Below, one piece after another: positions 1 to 6,784 of a stretch of 13,558 nt of DNA. The position numbers and the translations under genes are program-made. Origin of the DNA: CANHVK01 sp046304235 (lineage in GTDB: Bacteria; Bacteroidota; Bacteroidia; Flavobacteriales_D; Crocinitomicaceae). The notes beneath the pieces were generated by a model that worked only from the letters and a program-made list of their open reading frames with translations, did not search any database and was not told the DNA's origin. The stretch lies in contig JBKCEW010000124.1 of the NCBI GenBank assembly GCA_046304235.1, positions 1 through 13,558 of the forward strand, in the 5' to 3' direction. The first letter of the stretch is position 1; every line of letters starts with the position of its first letter.

Positions 1-13
1 GTGTTAATTCTTC

Positions 14-1210
14 CTAAAATTCTTTTTGAACGAATCTATTAATCGAAATAATAGTAGAAATAAAAACAATAATAAATAAGACGGTTAATATGAAGATTAC
101 AAAAAAATAATTAGTGTTTGTCAAGTTAAAACCAGCTGAATTTAAAACTTCATTTATATAATAAAATAAAATAAAATCAATCAAAATTATCAAACTAAGA
201 ACAATTAGAAAACCTAAAAAAACATATTTAATAAAATGAAAAACAATAGTTTGAATCGAAACCCCCAATCTTAACATGGTTCTGATTTCGTAGGTGTTTT
301 TTGTAATTAATAGTTGTAAAAATTGAATTAAAACAATCATCGAGACAAGCACAACAACTAACGAGATAAAAGTGATTGAGGACAAAATAATTGTCAATAT
401 ACTTTTAAGTTTACCTTCAATTAATTGATTTTTTTTCACCTCTAAATGATTTCTTTCTATAAGTTCCTCTACATGACCAAACTTTCCTTTTTTAGATTTT
501 AACATTAATTGCGTACAAAAAGTGGAAGTTTTCACACCATAATTTTGAGTACCATACTTCATGAATGATTCTGGCACTAATATGGAAGATATTTCATTCG
601 TAAAACCTATTATTTTAGCATCAAAAAACATTGGATTTTGATCACCTAATTTAATCTGGAAATTTACATCCTTTAAAATTTCATCTGATAATTGAGGCAT
701 ACCAGAGGATGATAAAAAATTATTCATCATGTAAACAAAATCTCTAGGTAAAATAATAGGAACTTGTTTATTCCCAATATTCCAATTCCAGGCCGTAGAT
801 TTCACATCTAAAAAATCTGAAGGAATTGATTGAATAAAAATATCCGACCTAAAATAGGGAACTAAAGGATCGTTTGATTTTAATTCCACCGAAAAATTAT
901 TATTTTCTACTGTAACAACCTTCTCTAAATAAGGTAAATTCTTGTAAAAATCTATTTCTTTCTTGGAAAAAGAGGTAGAGGCATAAGAAAGTGTATTACT
1001 GGTTGTTACCTCTTTTTGTATGGTGATTGCCGACGAATCTAACATCTCCACAGAACTTGATTTCTGCTTAATTAAAAGAAGATAATGGATTGATATTGAA
1101 ATAAAAACAAAACCAATTAAAACTCCAAAAAAAGCAAAAAACAATTGTTTTTTATCTTGATGAGCAAAAAGTATTTTACGTATTATGCTATTTGTACTCT
1201 TTTGTCCCAT
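14..1210 (-). CDS. FtsX-like ABC transporter permease
   Basis: Inner-membrane permease of the FtsX/MacB type, probably the partner of the ATPase encoded just upstream. The 398-residue protein shows one hydrophobic helix at about 23-47, a large extracytoplasmic domain of about 220 residues, then three helices at about 271-300, 322-352 and 367-390. This is the classical four-helix topology with the big loop between helices 1 and 2. The segment after helix 2 (EIRTMLRLGVS, about 308-318) resembles the cytoplasmic coupling motif of FtsX permeases. The ATG at 1210 lies inside the ATPase gene (28-base overlap), which suggests translational coupling. The substrate is unknown. Known relatives move lipoproteins (LolCE) or small molecules (MacB), or act as mechanotransmitters controlling cell-wall hydrolases (FtsEX). 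Nothing here decides among them. The gene is complete, with its stop (TAG) at 14-16. Confidence 0.8.
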   Translation of the reverse strand: MGQKSTNSIIRKILFAHQDKKQLFFAFFGVLIGFVFISISIHYLLLIKQKSSSVEMLDSSAITIQKEVTTSNTLSYASTSFSKKEIDFYKNLPYLEKVVTVENNNFSVELKSNDPLVPYFRSDIFIQSIPSDFLDVKSTAWNWNIGNKQVPIILPRDFVYMMNNFLSSSGMPQLSDEILKDVNFQIKLGDQNPMFFDAKIIGFTNEISSILVPESFMKYGTQNYGVKTSTFCTQLMLKSKKGKFGHVEELIERNHLEVKKNQLIEGKLKSILTIILSSITFISLVVVLVSMIVLIQFLQLLITKNTYEIRTMLRLGVSIQTIVFHFIKYVFLGFLIVLSLIILIDFILFYYINEVLNSAGFNLTNTNYFFVIFILTVLFIIVFISTIISINRFVQKEF

Positions 1211-1827
1211 ATTAAATTATAATGTTGACCGAGTGAAGTTAAAATTATTCCAATACCATTTTCAACACAATGTTTTTTAATCATAAGAATCGCTTTTTCA
1301 GTATTTAGCTCATCTAGATGAGAAAAGGGTTCATCCATAATCAAAAATTCTGCAGGTTGTAAAAGAGATCGAATGATTGCAACCCTTTGTTGTTGACCTA
1401 ATGAAAGCGTTCCACAAGATTGTTTCCACTTATTTTCCATTTCAAAAAGCTCAATAAGTTCTTTTATCTCATTCACTGATTTAAAATCCGTAAGGCTATT
1501 TTTAAGAATTAGATTTTCCTCAACAGTGAGCTTATCAAACAATTGTAAGTCTTGAAAAATAAAAGAAAATTTGCTTTTTCTAAGCTCTGTCCACTCATTT
1601 TTTGAAAAATCTTGAAGCTTTTTTTTATCAATTAAAACATGCCCCTCAAAATCAAACCTCAAACCTGCTACGATAGAGGTAAATGTAGATTTTCCTTTTC
1701 CACTGTGTGCATCTATTAATGTATTTTCTGATGAGTCAAAAATCACATTTTTACCCCATAATTCTCCAGAAGAAAGAAATTCATTTTTAATTGGATATGG
1801 AATCACATTTCGAAACTCAATCTGCAT
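1183..1827 (-). CDS. Atypical ABC transporter ATP-binding protein
   Basis: Small (214-residue) ABC ATPase, expected to sit on the cytoplasmic face and power the FtsX-like permease encoded next. Visible motifs in order: Walker A AHSGKGKST (40-48), Q-loop Gln92 in FIFQD, signature LSLGQQQR (141-148), Walker B FLIMDEP (161-167), D-loop SHLD (169-172). Two departures from the LolD/MacB/FtsE pattern are clear. The first Gly of Walker A is Ala, and the switch region reads ILTSLGQHY (195-203), so the usual 'THD' histidine is Ser198; a His lies four residues later. The protein is a little shorter than typical LolD-like ATPases (about 220-230). The ATG at 1827 overlaps the end of miaA by 11 bases. It is preceded by the purine-rich ATGGAAAA, a plausible weak ribosome site. 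The ABC assignment is firm; the transported substrate is not known. Confidence 0.85.
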   Translation of the reverse strand: MQIEFRNVIPYPIKNEFLSSGELWGKNVIFDSSENTLIDAHSGKGKSTFTSIVAGLRFDFEGHVLIDKKKLQDFSKNEWTELRKSKFSFIFQDLQLFDKLTVEENLILKNSLTDFKSVNEIKELIELFEMENKWKQSCGTLSLGQQQRVAIIRSLLQPAEFLIMDEPFSHLDELNTEKAILMIKKHCVENGIGIILTSLGQHYNLIWDKRVQIA

Positions 1828-2737
1828 TTTTCCATTTTTTTAAAAATTCTTCTATTTCCATAACTTGATGTTCTAAATTTTTACCTTCCAACCAAACAGC
1901 AGATTTATCTCTTCTAAACCAAGTCAATTGTCTTTTCGCATATCTTCGTGTATTCTGTTTAATTCTTTCAATCGTATCTTTTTTGTCAAATTTACCATCA
2001 AAAAAATCAAACCACTCTGCATACCCTACGGTCTGAAGCGCTTGAAGTTCTCTAAAATGAGCTAGAGAAAATACTTCATCTTCTAATCCGTTTTCTACCA
2101 TTAAGTCAACCCGTTTATTGATTCTTTCATATAAAACCTCACGATCTAAATCAATGGTAAATTTTTTAATATCAAAATCATGCTTTTTAACTTTAGAATC
2201 GGATAAAAAAGAAGTAAACGTTTTACCTGAAGTGCGAATGACTTCCAAAGCACGAATTATTCTAACGGAATTGTTTCTATCGACTTTTTGAAAATATTCA
2301 GGATCACGATTTTTAAGTTCAACTAATAAAGATTCAAGTCCATGCGTTTGAAAATGAAAAATTAAATCATTTTTAATCATTTGATTTACAGGTAAATCAT
2401 CCAATCCATAACATAAAGCATCGATATACATGCCAGAACCTCCAATTAAAACAACAACATTAAAGTTTTCAAAGGCTTTATTCAACAAGGGTAAAGTTTC
2501 AGAAACATAAGATGCTGCTGTAACTTTATCATGAATAGAATAATTATCAATAAAATAATGTGTTACTCCTGCTTGTTCTTCATAAGAAGGTTTTGCAGTT
2601 CCAATTGACATTTCTTTATAAAACTGTCTTGAGTCGGCCGAAAACACAACGGTATTCAACTTTTTAGCTAAAGCAATTGAGAGTGCAGTTTTACCACTAG
2701 CTGTAGGTCCTTGTATGACTAATAACAATTTATTCAT
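1817..2737 (-). CDS. miaA: tRNA dimethylallyltransferase MiaA
   Basis: Cytoplasmic enzyme that transfers a dimethylallyl group from DMAPP to N6 of adenine 37 in tRNAs reading UNN codons, the first step towards (methylthio)isopentenyladenosine. The 306-residue length is normal for the family. Diagnostic features are the P-loop GPTASGKT (10-17), the tRNA/DMAPP site SADSRQFYKEM with IGTAKPS soon after, GGSGMYIDAL (about 98-107) and the C-terminal RRYAKRQLTWFRR segment (about 264-276). All key stretches are intact. The ATG at 2737 overlaps the 3' end of the transglycosylase gene by 8 bases, and its stop (TGA, 1817-1819) lies inside the ATPase gene, so it is most likely co-transcribed with both. 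Assignment is very secure. Confidence 0.97.
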   Translation of the reverse strand: MNKLLLVIQGPTASGKTALSIALAKKLNTVVFSADSRQFYKEMSIGTAKPSYEEQAGVTHYFIDNYSIHDKVTAASYVSETLPLLNKAFENFNVVVLIGGSGMYIDALCYGLDDLPVNQMIKNDLIFHFQTHGLESLLVELKNRDPEYFQKVDRNNSVRIIRALEVIRTSGKTFTSFLSDSKVKKHDFDIKKFTIDLDREVLYERINKRVDLMVENGLEDEVFSLAHFRELQALQTVGYAEWFDFFDGKFDKKDTIERIKQNTRRYAKRQLTWFRRDKSAVWLEGKNLEHQVMEIEEFLKKWKNAD

Positions 2738-4082
2738 ACATCAACTTGAAGGTTGCGTACCTTTTGTAGACTTGTTTGACGTAATGAGCCACTCTTCTAC
2801 CTCGTTTTTTCACAAGTGCTTTCTCAACATTATTATCCCACATCATAGGATCTAATCCCATTTGGATAGCTCGTTGTTGCGCCTTAAGTATTGGCGCATG
2901 TCCTGCATTGTAGGTTGCAAGCGCAAACTTTATTTTTTGATTCGGATTTTGAATTTCATTCCATAATTTTAAATCCGTTTTTATCTTTTTTGTACCTGCC
3001 TTAATTTGAGTAGAAGGGGATGATTCTGGATTTACTCCATATCTCCTTCCTGTATTTGGCATAAATTGCATTAAACCAAAAGCTCCTCCTTTTCCTTTAA
3101 TATATGGCTTGAAATTCGATTCTTGTTGCACAACCGCCGCAACCAACTGCCATTCAATCTGTTCGTTTGTAGCTTCTCGTTTGAAAATTTTATCATAGGC
3201 AGATAATGTACCACCGCCTGCGTTAAGGTAATCATCATAGGTAAGCTCAGATAATTCTTTTCCATGATAATATTTTTGTTTGAGAAAATGATAATGAGGT
3301 GTTTTTTTAAATGTTTTAATCCATCTATTTAATTTATATCTTAGTAAAGGAGTGTTTTTACGTAACCCAAATGCGATTTGTTGCTTGACGCTCAAGCGCA
3401 TATGATGATCTAAATTTTTAAATTCGTACGCACTTGCCACTGCTATGTGGTTATCAACAACTGTATAATCGACTTTTTTTTCCGAAACAAATCGCATTAA
3501 ATCTTCTGGGGTTATTTTCTGGCTTGCAGATTGATAAAAAATAGTATCCCCTAATTCCTCTTGTAAGTGAGAGAGCCTTTGTAAATAACTAGAGTTACTT
3601 GCTACTACAATTTTTTTATGTATTAATTGGATTGGATCCTTTATGTACTCAGGAGTACTATCCCAAGGCATACGTTGAATTAATACTTGTGGAGTCCTTA
3701 AGTAAGGTATAGTAAAGTCAAATTTTTGTTTTCGTTCCTTTGTAATAGTATAATTACATGCTAAAATTTGAGCATCTCCATATATAATTTTCCTCTCTGC
3801 TTCACTAAAATCTTTTATAAGTTCTACCTTTAGTTTTACACCGATTTCCTTGGAAAAGGCTTTAAGCATTTCATACTCAAATCCCATATTTGTTCCTTTG
3901 TAAAAATAAAATGAAGTAGGACTATATTCAAAAAGTACCTTTAGCTCTTTATCTTTTAATATTACAGGTAAATCTGAAGCTTCTTCGCCAAAAACAAAAT
4001 CCGATGATCTATCGGTATTTCTTTTACAAGAAAAAATTAATATCAGTAAAAATAAATGTAATATGTATTTAAAATTCTTCAA
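2730..4082 (-). CDS. mltF: MltF-like membrane-bound lytic transglycosylase (lipoprotein)
   Basis: Peptidoglycan lytic transglycosylase with the two-domain MltF architecture. A solute-binding-protein-like domain (bacterial family 3 type, about residues 40-265) is followed by an SLT lysozyme-like domain (about 290-440). In the SLT part the catalytic Glu sits in VVQQESNF, followed by GLMQFMPNT and ATYNAGHA, the standard family 1 motifs. The N-terminus MKNFKYILHLFLLILIFSC is a lipoprotein signal with the lipidated Cys at residue 19, so the enzyme should be membrane-anchored. No ATG precedes this signal in frame. The only possible starts after the upstream in-frame stop (TAA, 4131-4133) are TTG codons at 4082 and 4094, the latter adding four residues. 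I prefer 4082 because it gives the usual M-K-N lipoprotein start (450 residues). First gene of the minus-strand run; miaA overlaps its end by 8 bases. Confidence 0.87.
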   Translation of the reverse strand: MKNFKYILHLFLLILIFSCKRNTDRSSDFVFGEEASDLPVILKDKELKVLFEYSPTSFYFYKGTNMGFEYEMLKAFSKEIGVKLKVELIKDFSEAERKIIYGDAQILACNYTITKERKQKFDFTIPYLRTPQVLIQRMPWDSTPEYIKDPIQLIHKKIVVASNSSYLQRLSHLQEELGDTIFYQSASQKITPEDLMRFVSEKKVDYTVVDNHIAVASAYEFKNLDHHMRLSVKQQIAFGLRKNTPLLRYKLNRWIKTFKKTPHYHFLKQKYYHGKELSELTYDDYLNAGGGTLSAYDKIFKREATNEQIEWQLVAAVVQQESNFKPYIKGKGGAFGLMQFMPNTGRRYGVNPESSPSTQIKAGTKKIKTDLKLWNEIQNPNQKIKFALATYNAGHAPILKAQQRAIQMGLDPMMWDNNVEKALVKKRGRRVAHYVKQVYKRYATFKLMYE

Positions 4083-4165
4083 AACAAATAACAATATGTT
4101 TTTACAATTTACGCATGTTTTTATAAAATGTTACTTCTATTCTTTTAATATATAAAGCAAAAAAT

Positions 4166-4173
4166 TATTTTTG
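4166..4173 (+). promoter_or_regulatory. Putative Bacteroidota -7 box for the GtrA gene
   Basis: TATTTTTG is an exact match to the Bacteroidota sigma-70-type consensus TAnnTTTG and ends 8 bases before the GtrA ATG at 4182. No convincing TTTG element is seen about 18-21 bases upstream, so the call rests on one box. If used, the transcript would begin almost at the start codon and be nearly leaderless. Confidence 0.4.
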
Positions 4174-4181
4174 TCCAATCA

Positions 4182-4655
4182 ATGAGAACTAAAACTGCAA
4201 ATTCCATACGTCAATTTTTGGATTTATTTTTTCCATTATTTAAAAAATTAATGGATAAACAAACATATTATTATTTAGCTTGTGGTGGAAGTAATACTCT
4301 ATTCGGACTTGCAATATTTTATTATTTTGAGAACTTTATTTTTCATCAAAAAAGTATAGATGTAGGCTTTGAAATTCATGCACACATTGCTGCATTTATC
4401 ATTTCATTTAGTATCACCTTTCCCATTGGCTTTTTCACTAGTAAATATGTAGTTTGGGATGACAGTGAATTAGCGGGTAAAAAACAGTTGTTTAGACACT
4501 TAACTTTTGTAGTTTTAAGTGTGTTTTTGAATTATGGGCTTCTAAAGTTATTTGTTGAACTTTTTAATTGGTGGCCTTTCCCGAGTCAAGTACTTACCAC
4601 TTCCATAATTGTGATTTTTAGTTATATCACACAAAAATTCATTTCTTTCAAATAA
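4182..4655 (+). CDS. GtrA family membrane protein
   Basis: Small polytopic inner-membrane protein of the GtrA family (157 residues, usual size 120-160). The family is linked to export or flipping of lipid-linked sugars (for example polyprenyl-phosphate-glucose) for surface polysaccharide modification; most members are uncharacterised. Four hydrophobic segments are visible at about 28-50, 64-86, 104-126 and 134-153. The first carries the family-like YLACGGSNTLFGL, and the segment between helices 2 and 3 has the typical FTSKYVVWDD. The ATG at 4182 gives an amphipathic N-terminus of about 25 residues, common in Bacteroidota homologues; a later ATG at 4251 is possible but would remove it. No glycosyltransferase gene lies beside it, so its sugar partner is unknown. 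It stands alone, divergent from the mltF-like gene and convergent with the NlpC/P60 gene (3 bases between the stops). Confidence 0.85.
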   Translation: MRTKTANSIRQFLDLFFPLFKKLMDKQTYYYLACGGSNTLFGLAIFYYFENFIFHQKSIDVGFEIHAHIAAFIISFSITFPIGFFTSKYVVWDDSELAGKKQLFRHLTFVVLSVFLNYGLLKLFVELFNWWPFPSQVLTTSIIVIFSYITQKFISFK

Positions 4656-4658
4656 CTA

Positions 4659-5204
4659 TTAGAGGTTACCATAATCTAGACGCTTTGTAGTTATGTATCT
4701 TGGTACGTAATATTTACTTCCATTAAATCTATCAATTGCAATTCCTTTGGATGTAGAGGCATGTATAAACTTTATTCCATCAATAGGATTCACTTCAACT
4801 ACCATAGCAACATGTCCTATCCTGTTAGAACCAGCGTTACTTCCTTTAAAAAACATTAAATCTCCTGGCTTAACTTCTGATAATTTAACTGTCTTTCCGT
4901 ATTCTGCCATCCCATAACTGGAATGAATGATATCAAAACCAAAATTACCCAAAACATATGATACAAAACCCGAGCAATCAAATCCAGTAGGAGAAGCTCC
5001 AGAACTTAAATATGGTGTTCCCAGAAAAGTCTTCGCAAAAGAAATAATATTATCGACATAAGCAGTATTATTTTGATGTAAAGGTGTAGGTCGCTCATCG
5101 AAATTTAATTGCGGTTCTTCTTCGGAATCATTTATTTGCGAATGCAAACTGAAAGAAGTTAACAGAAGAGCTGTAAAAACAATAAATGAAAAAACATTTT
5201 TCAT
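4659..5204 (-). CDS. Secreted NlpC/P60 family peptidoglycan endopeptidase
   Basis: Secreted cysteine peptidase expected to cut peptide stems in peptidoglycan (gamma-D-glutamyl-diaminopimelate type in characterised relatives). The 181-residue protein begins with a Sec signal peptide (MKNVFSFIVFTALLLTSFSL, cleavage around residues 20-23). An acidic linker follows, then the NlpC/P60 domain (about 50-170). The catalytic Cys77 lies in GFDCSGF, His131 in RIGHVAMV and the third, polar position is His148 in KFIHAS; the motif PGDLMFF (113-119) is also present. No SH3 or other wall-binding domain is seen, so it is a minimal catalytic form. The ATG at 5204 sits 7 bases after a strong promoter-like box, so its mRNA may be almost leaderless. 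It is divergent from the MerR-type gene. Confidence 0.92.
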   Translation of the reverse strand: MKNVFSFIVFTALLLTSFSLHSQINDSEEEPQLNFDERPTPLHQNNTAYVDNIISFAKTFLGTPYLSSGASPTGFDCSGFVSYVLGNFGFDIIHSSYGMAEYGKTVKLSEVKPGDLMFFKGSNAGSNRIGHVAMVVEVNPIDGIKFIHASTSKGIAIDRFNGSKYYVPRYITTKRLDYGNL

Positions 5205-5211
5205 AGATTTA

Positions 5212-5242
5212 CAAAAATATCACTATTTTCGCATTTACAAAA
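5212..5242 (-). promoter_or_regulatory. Bacteroidota-type promoter for the NlpC/P60 gene
   Basis: Read on the minus strand, TTTTG at 5242-5238 (-33 type) is followed after 18 bases by TATTTTTG at 5219-5212, an exact TAnnTTTG -7 box. Spacing fits the Bacteroidota sigma-70 pattern. The box ends 7 bases before the ATG at 5204, so transcription would begin at or very near the start codon. Confidence 0.6.
5224..5231 (+). promoter_or_regulatory. Possible -7 box for the MerR-type gene
   Basis: TATTTTCG differs from TAnnTTTG by one base and lies 21 bases before the TTG start at 5253, which would give a short leader. A perfect box, TAATTTTG at 5248-5255, overlaps the TTG itself, and its transcript would begin downstream of that codon. 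Which is used cannot be decided by eye. Confidence 0.3.
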
Positions 5243-5252
5243 TCTGTTAATT

Positions 5253-5627
5253 TTGAACAAAGTAGCTGAACATAATCTCACGAAGCTTTACTATACAATT
5301 GGTGAAGTAGCCGAAATGTTTGATGTTAACACTTCATTAATAAGATTTTGGGAAAAAGAATTTCAAGTCATCTCCCCCAAAAAAAATAGAAAAGGGAACA
5401 GACTTTTTACACCGAAAGACATTGTAAATATTAACAAAATTTATTATTTAGTACGTGTCAAAGGCTTTACGCTCGATGGTGCTAAAAATGCAATAAAGTC
5501 AAAAGAAGATCTAGAAGGGTATAAACCTATCGAAAAAAATGAAGTCTCGGTTATTGAAAAACTTGAAAATTTGAAATCAAAACTATTGACACTTCACTCA
5601 AATTATAAAAATTCATCGTCTAAATAA
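5253..5627 (+). CDS. MerR family transcriptional regulator
   Basis: Small DNA-binding regulator (124 residues). The winged helix-turn-helix of MerR proteins is clear: YTIGEVAEMFDVNTSLIRFW (14-33) is the helix-turn-helix, and RKGNRLFTPKDI (46-57) the wing, followed by the second helical pair with VRVKGFTLDGAK. The last 30 residues form a short dimerising coiled coil (about 97-115). There is no effector-binding domain and no metal-binding Cys pair, so this is the short Bacteroidota type, whose target and signal are generally unknown. The start is a TTG; no ATG or GTG exists in frame before the HTH, and this start gives the expected N-terminus just ahead of KLYYTIGE. It is divergent from the NlpC/P60 gene, which may be a target. 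Its 3' end overlaps that of aroB by 25 bases on the opposite strand. Confidence 0.88.
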   Translation: MNKVAEHNLTKLYYTIGEVAEMFDVNTSLIRFWEKEFQVISPKKNRKGNRLFTPKDIVNINKIYYLVRVKGFTLDGAKNAIKSKEDLEGYKPIEKNEVSVIEKLENLKSKLLTLHSNYKNSSSK

Positions 5628-6679
5628 TTTTTTAGTCCTGATCTAATAATTTCCTCTGAAACTGTAACGTCAGTAATTGCTTGTCCAATAGATTTTAAAA
5701 GAACCATTCTCACTTGATTATTTGCGTTTTTCTTATCTTGCTTTGTAAACAAAATAATTTGATCAAAATTTTCTTTTGAAAACTTCAATTTAGGATAAAT
5801 ACTACGAATAAACTCTTTGATTTCCTCGAAATCATTTTGATTCATAAGATTCATCTTAAAAGAGATATACGATTCTATTTCTATTCCAGCAGCGACAGCT
5901 AAACCATGAAGAATGGGTTTATTTATATCTAAAAAATAACTTTCAATGGCGTGACCAATAGTATGTCCAAAATTCAATTTTTTGCGGTCATTATCTTCAA
6001 ATGGATCCGATATAACAACTTGGTTTTTAATATTTACTGAATCTTTAATTAATTCACTTGTTAACCTCTCATTGTTTAATATTATCTTTTTCAATGTTTT
6101 CCAATGGTTAATATTGCTTATCAAACCATGTTTAATCATTTCTGCAAGACCATTTTTAATCTGTATTTCATCCAAAGTAATTAAAAACCCTGGATCTATA
6201 TATACCGCTTTAGGAAAAGAGAAAAGCCCCAATTGATTTTTATAGTTTCCTAAATCAACACCTGTTTTCCCTCCTACTGATGCGTCAACCATTGCAAGTA
6301 GAGTGGTTGGAATATTAATAAATGATATCCCTCTTTTGTATAAAGAAGCTATCAACCCACCTACATCTGTAATTACACCTCCTCCCAAATTGATCATTAA
6401 CGCATTTCTATCAATATGATATTCAGTAAGCGTTTCCCATACTTGTAAACAAATATCTAACTGCTTAAACTCCTCCCCAGCAGGTAATTCAACTATCTCA
6501 GCATAGGCTAATTCTGAAAATGAAGTAATCAAATATTCTAAACAATATTCTTTCGTATTTTCATCAACTAGAATGATTTTTTTTGAATTTTTAAATTGTG
6601 CATCAAGCAATTGACTAAAACTCGAATCTATAAGTGAACCTATTTCGATAGTGTAATTAGTTGATTGTAAAGTATACAT
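5603..6679 (-). CDS. aroB: 3-dehydroquinate synthase AroB
   Basis: Cytoplasmic NAD- and metal-dependent enzyme that converts DAHP to 3-dehydroquinate, second step of the shikimate pathway to aromatic amino acids. The 358-residue length is typical. Visible motifs are the NAD-binding GGGVITDVGG (99-108), the substrate region IPTTLLAMVDASVGGKTGVD (123-142), the first metal ligand Glu180 in GLAEMIKHG, His239 in LNFGHTIGHAIE and His258 in ILHGLAVAAG. One oddity: the usual HGEAV motif reads HGLAV, with Leu for Glu. The other visible motifs support normal dehydroquinate synthase over a secondary-metabolite sugar-phosphate cyclase. The ATG at 6679 is the natural start. Upstream on this strand, TAATTTTC (6695-6688) is a one-mismatch -7 box 8 bases before the ATG, but no correctly spaced -33 element is seen. 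It appears monocistronic and divergent from the proline dehydrogenase gene. Confidence 0.96.
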   Translation of the reverse strand: MYTLQSTNYTIEIGSLIDSSFSQLLDAQFKNSKKIILVDENTKEYCLEYLITSFSELAYAEIVELPAGEEFKQLDICLQVWETLTEYHIDRNALMINLGGGVITDVGGLIASLYKRGISFINIPTTLLAMVDASVGGKTGVDLGNYKNQLGLFSFPKAVYIDPGFLITLDEIQIKNGLAEMIKHGLISNINHWKTLKKIILNNERLTSELIKDSVNIKNQVVISDPFEDNDRKKLNFGHTIGHAIESYFLDINKPILHGLAVAAGIEIESYISFKMNLMNQNDFEEIKEFIRSIYPKLKFSKENFDQIILFTKQDKKNANNQVRMVLLKSIGQAITDVTVSEEIIRSGLKNYLDDEFL

Positions 6680-6784
6680 ATGAAAAAGAAAATTAACTGA
6701 ATTTTAACAAAAGCTTTAAATGTTGATTTAAGTAAGTAAAATTATACTAAATTATTGTTAAATTTCGGGAATAAAATAATTCTC

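Larger units (their letters stand above)
5207..5242. repeat. 10-base direct repeat in divergent promoter gap
   Basis: The sequence ATTTACAAAA occurs exactly at 5207-5216 and again at 5233-5242, 26 bases apart start to start. On the minus strand each copy reads TTTTGTAAAT, one covering the 3' part of the -7 box and the other the -33 element of the NlpC/P60 promoter. It could be a paired operator; AT-rich composition makes a chance origin possible but unlikely at this length in so short a gap. Confidence 0.5.

Noticed and set aside
1183..1827. Frameshift or pseudogene in the ABC ATPase to explain the odd motifs
   Set aside because: The frame is continuous from Walker A to the C-terminus with sensible spacing, tight overlaps on both sides and an intact partner gene.
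3071..3265. 64-codon minus-strand frame inside the transglycosylase gene
   Set aside because: It lies on the same strand in another frame across the intact catalytic SLT domain; there is no frameshift to explain and no recognisable product.
4095..4181. Promoter for the mltF-like gene on the minus strand
   Set aside because: TTTTTTG-like runs are present but no TAnnTTTG box at suitable spacing could be found, so no site is called.
5982..6236. 84-codon open frame on the plus strand inside aroB
   Set aside because: It is a shadow of conserved AroB sequence and shows no sign of independent coding.
6700..6765. Inverted repeat TTTAACAA (6703-6710) and TTGTTAAA (6755-6762) between aroB and proline dehydrogenase
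   Set aside because: An 8-base match with 44 bases between arms is expected about once by chance in an AT-rich gap this size, so it does not support an operator by itself.
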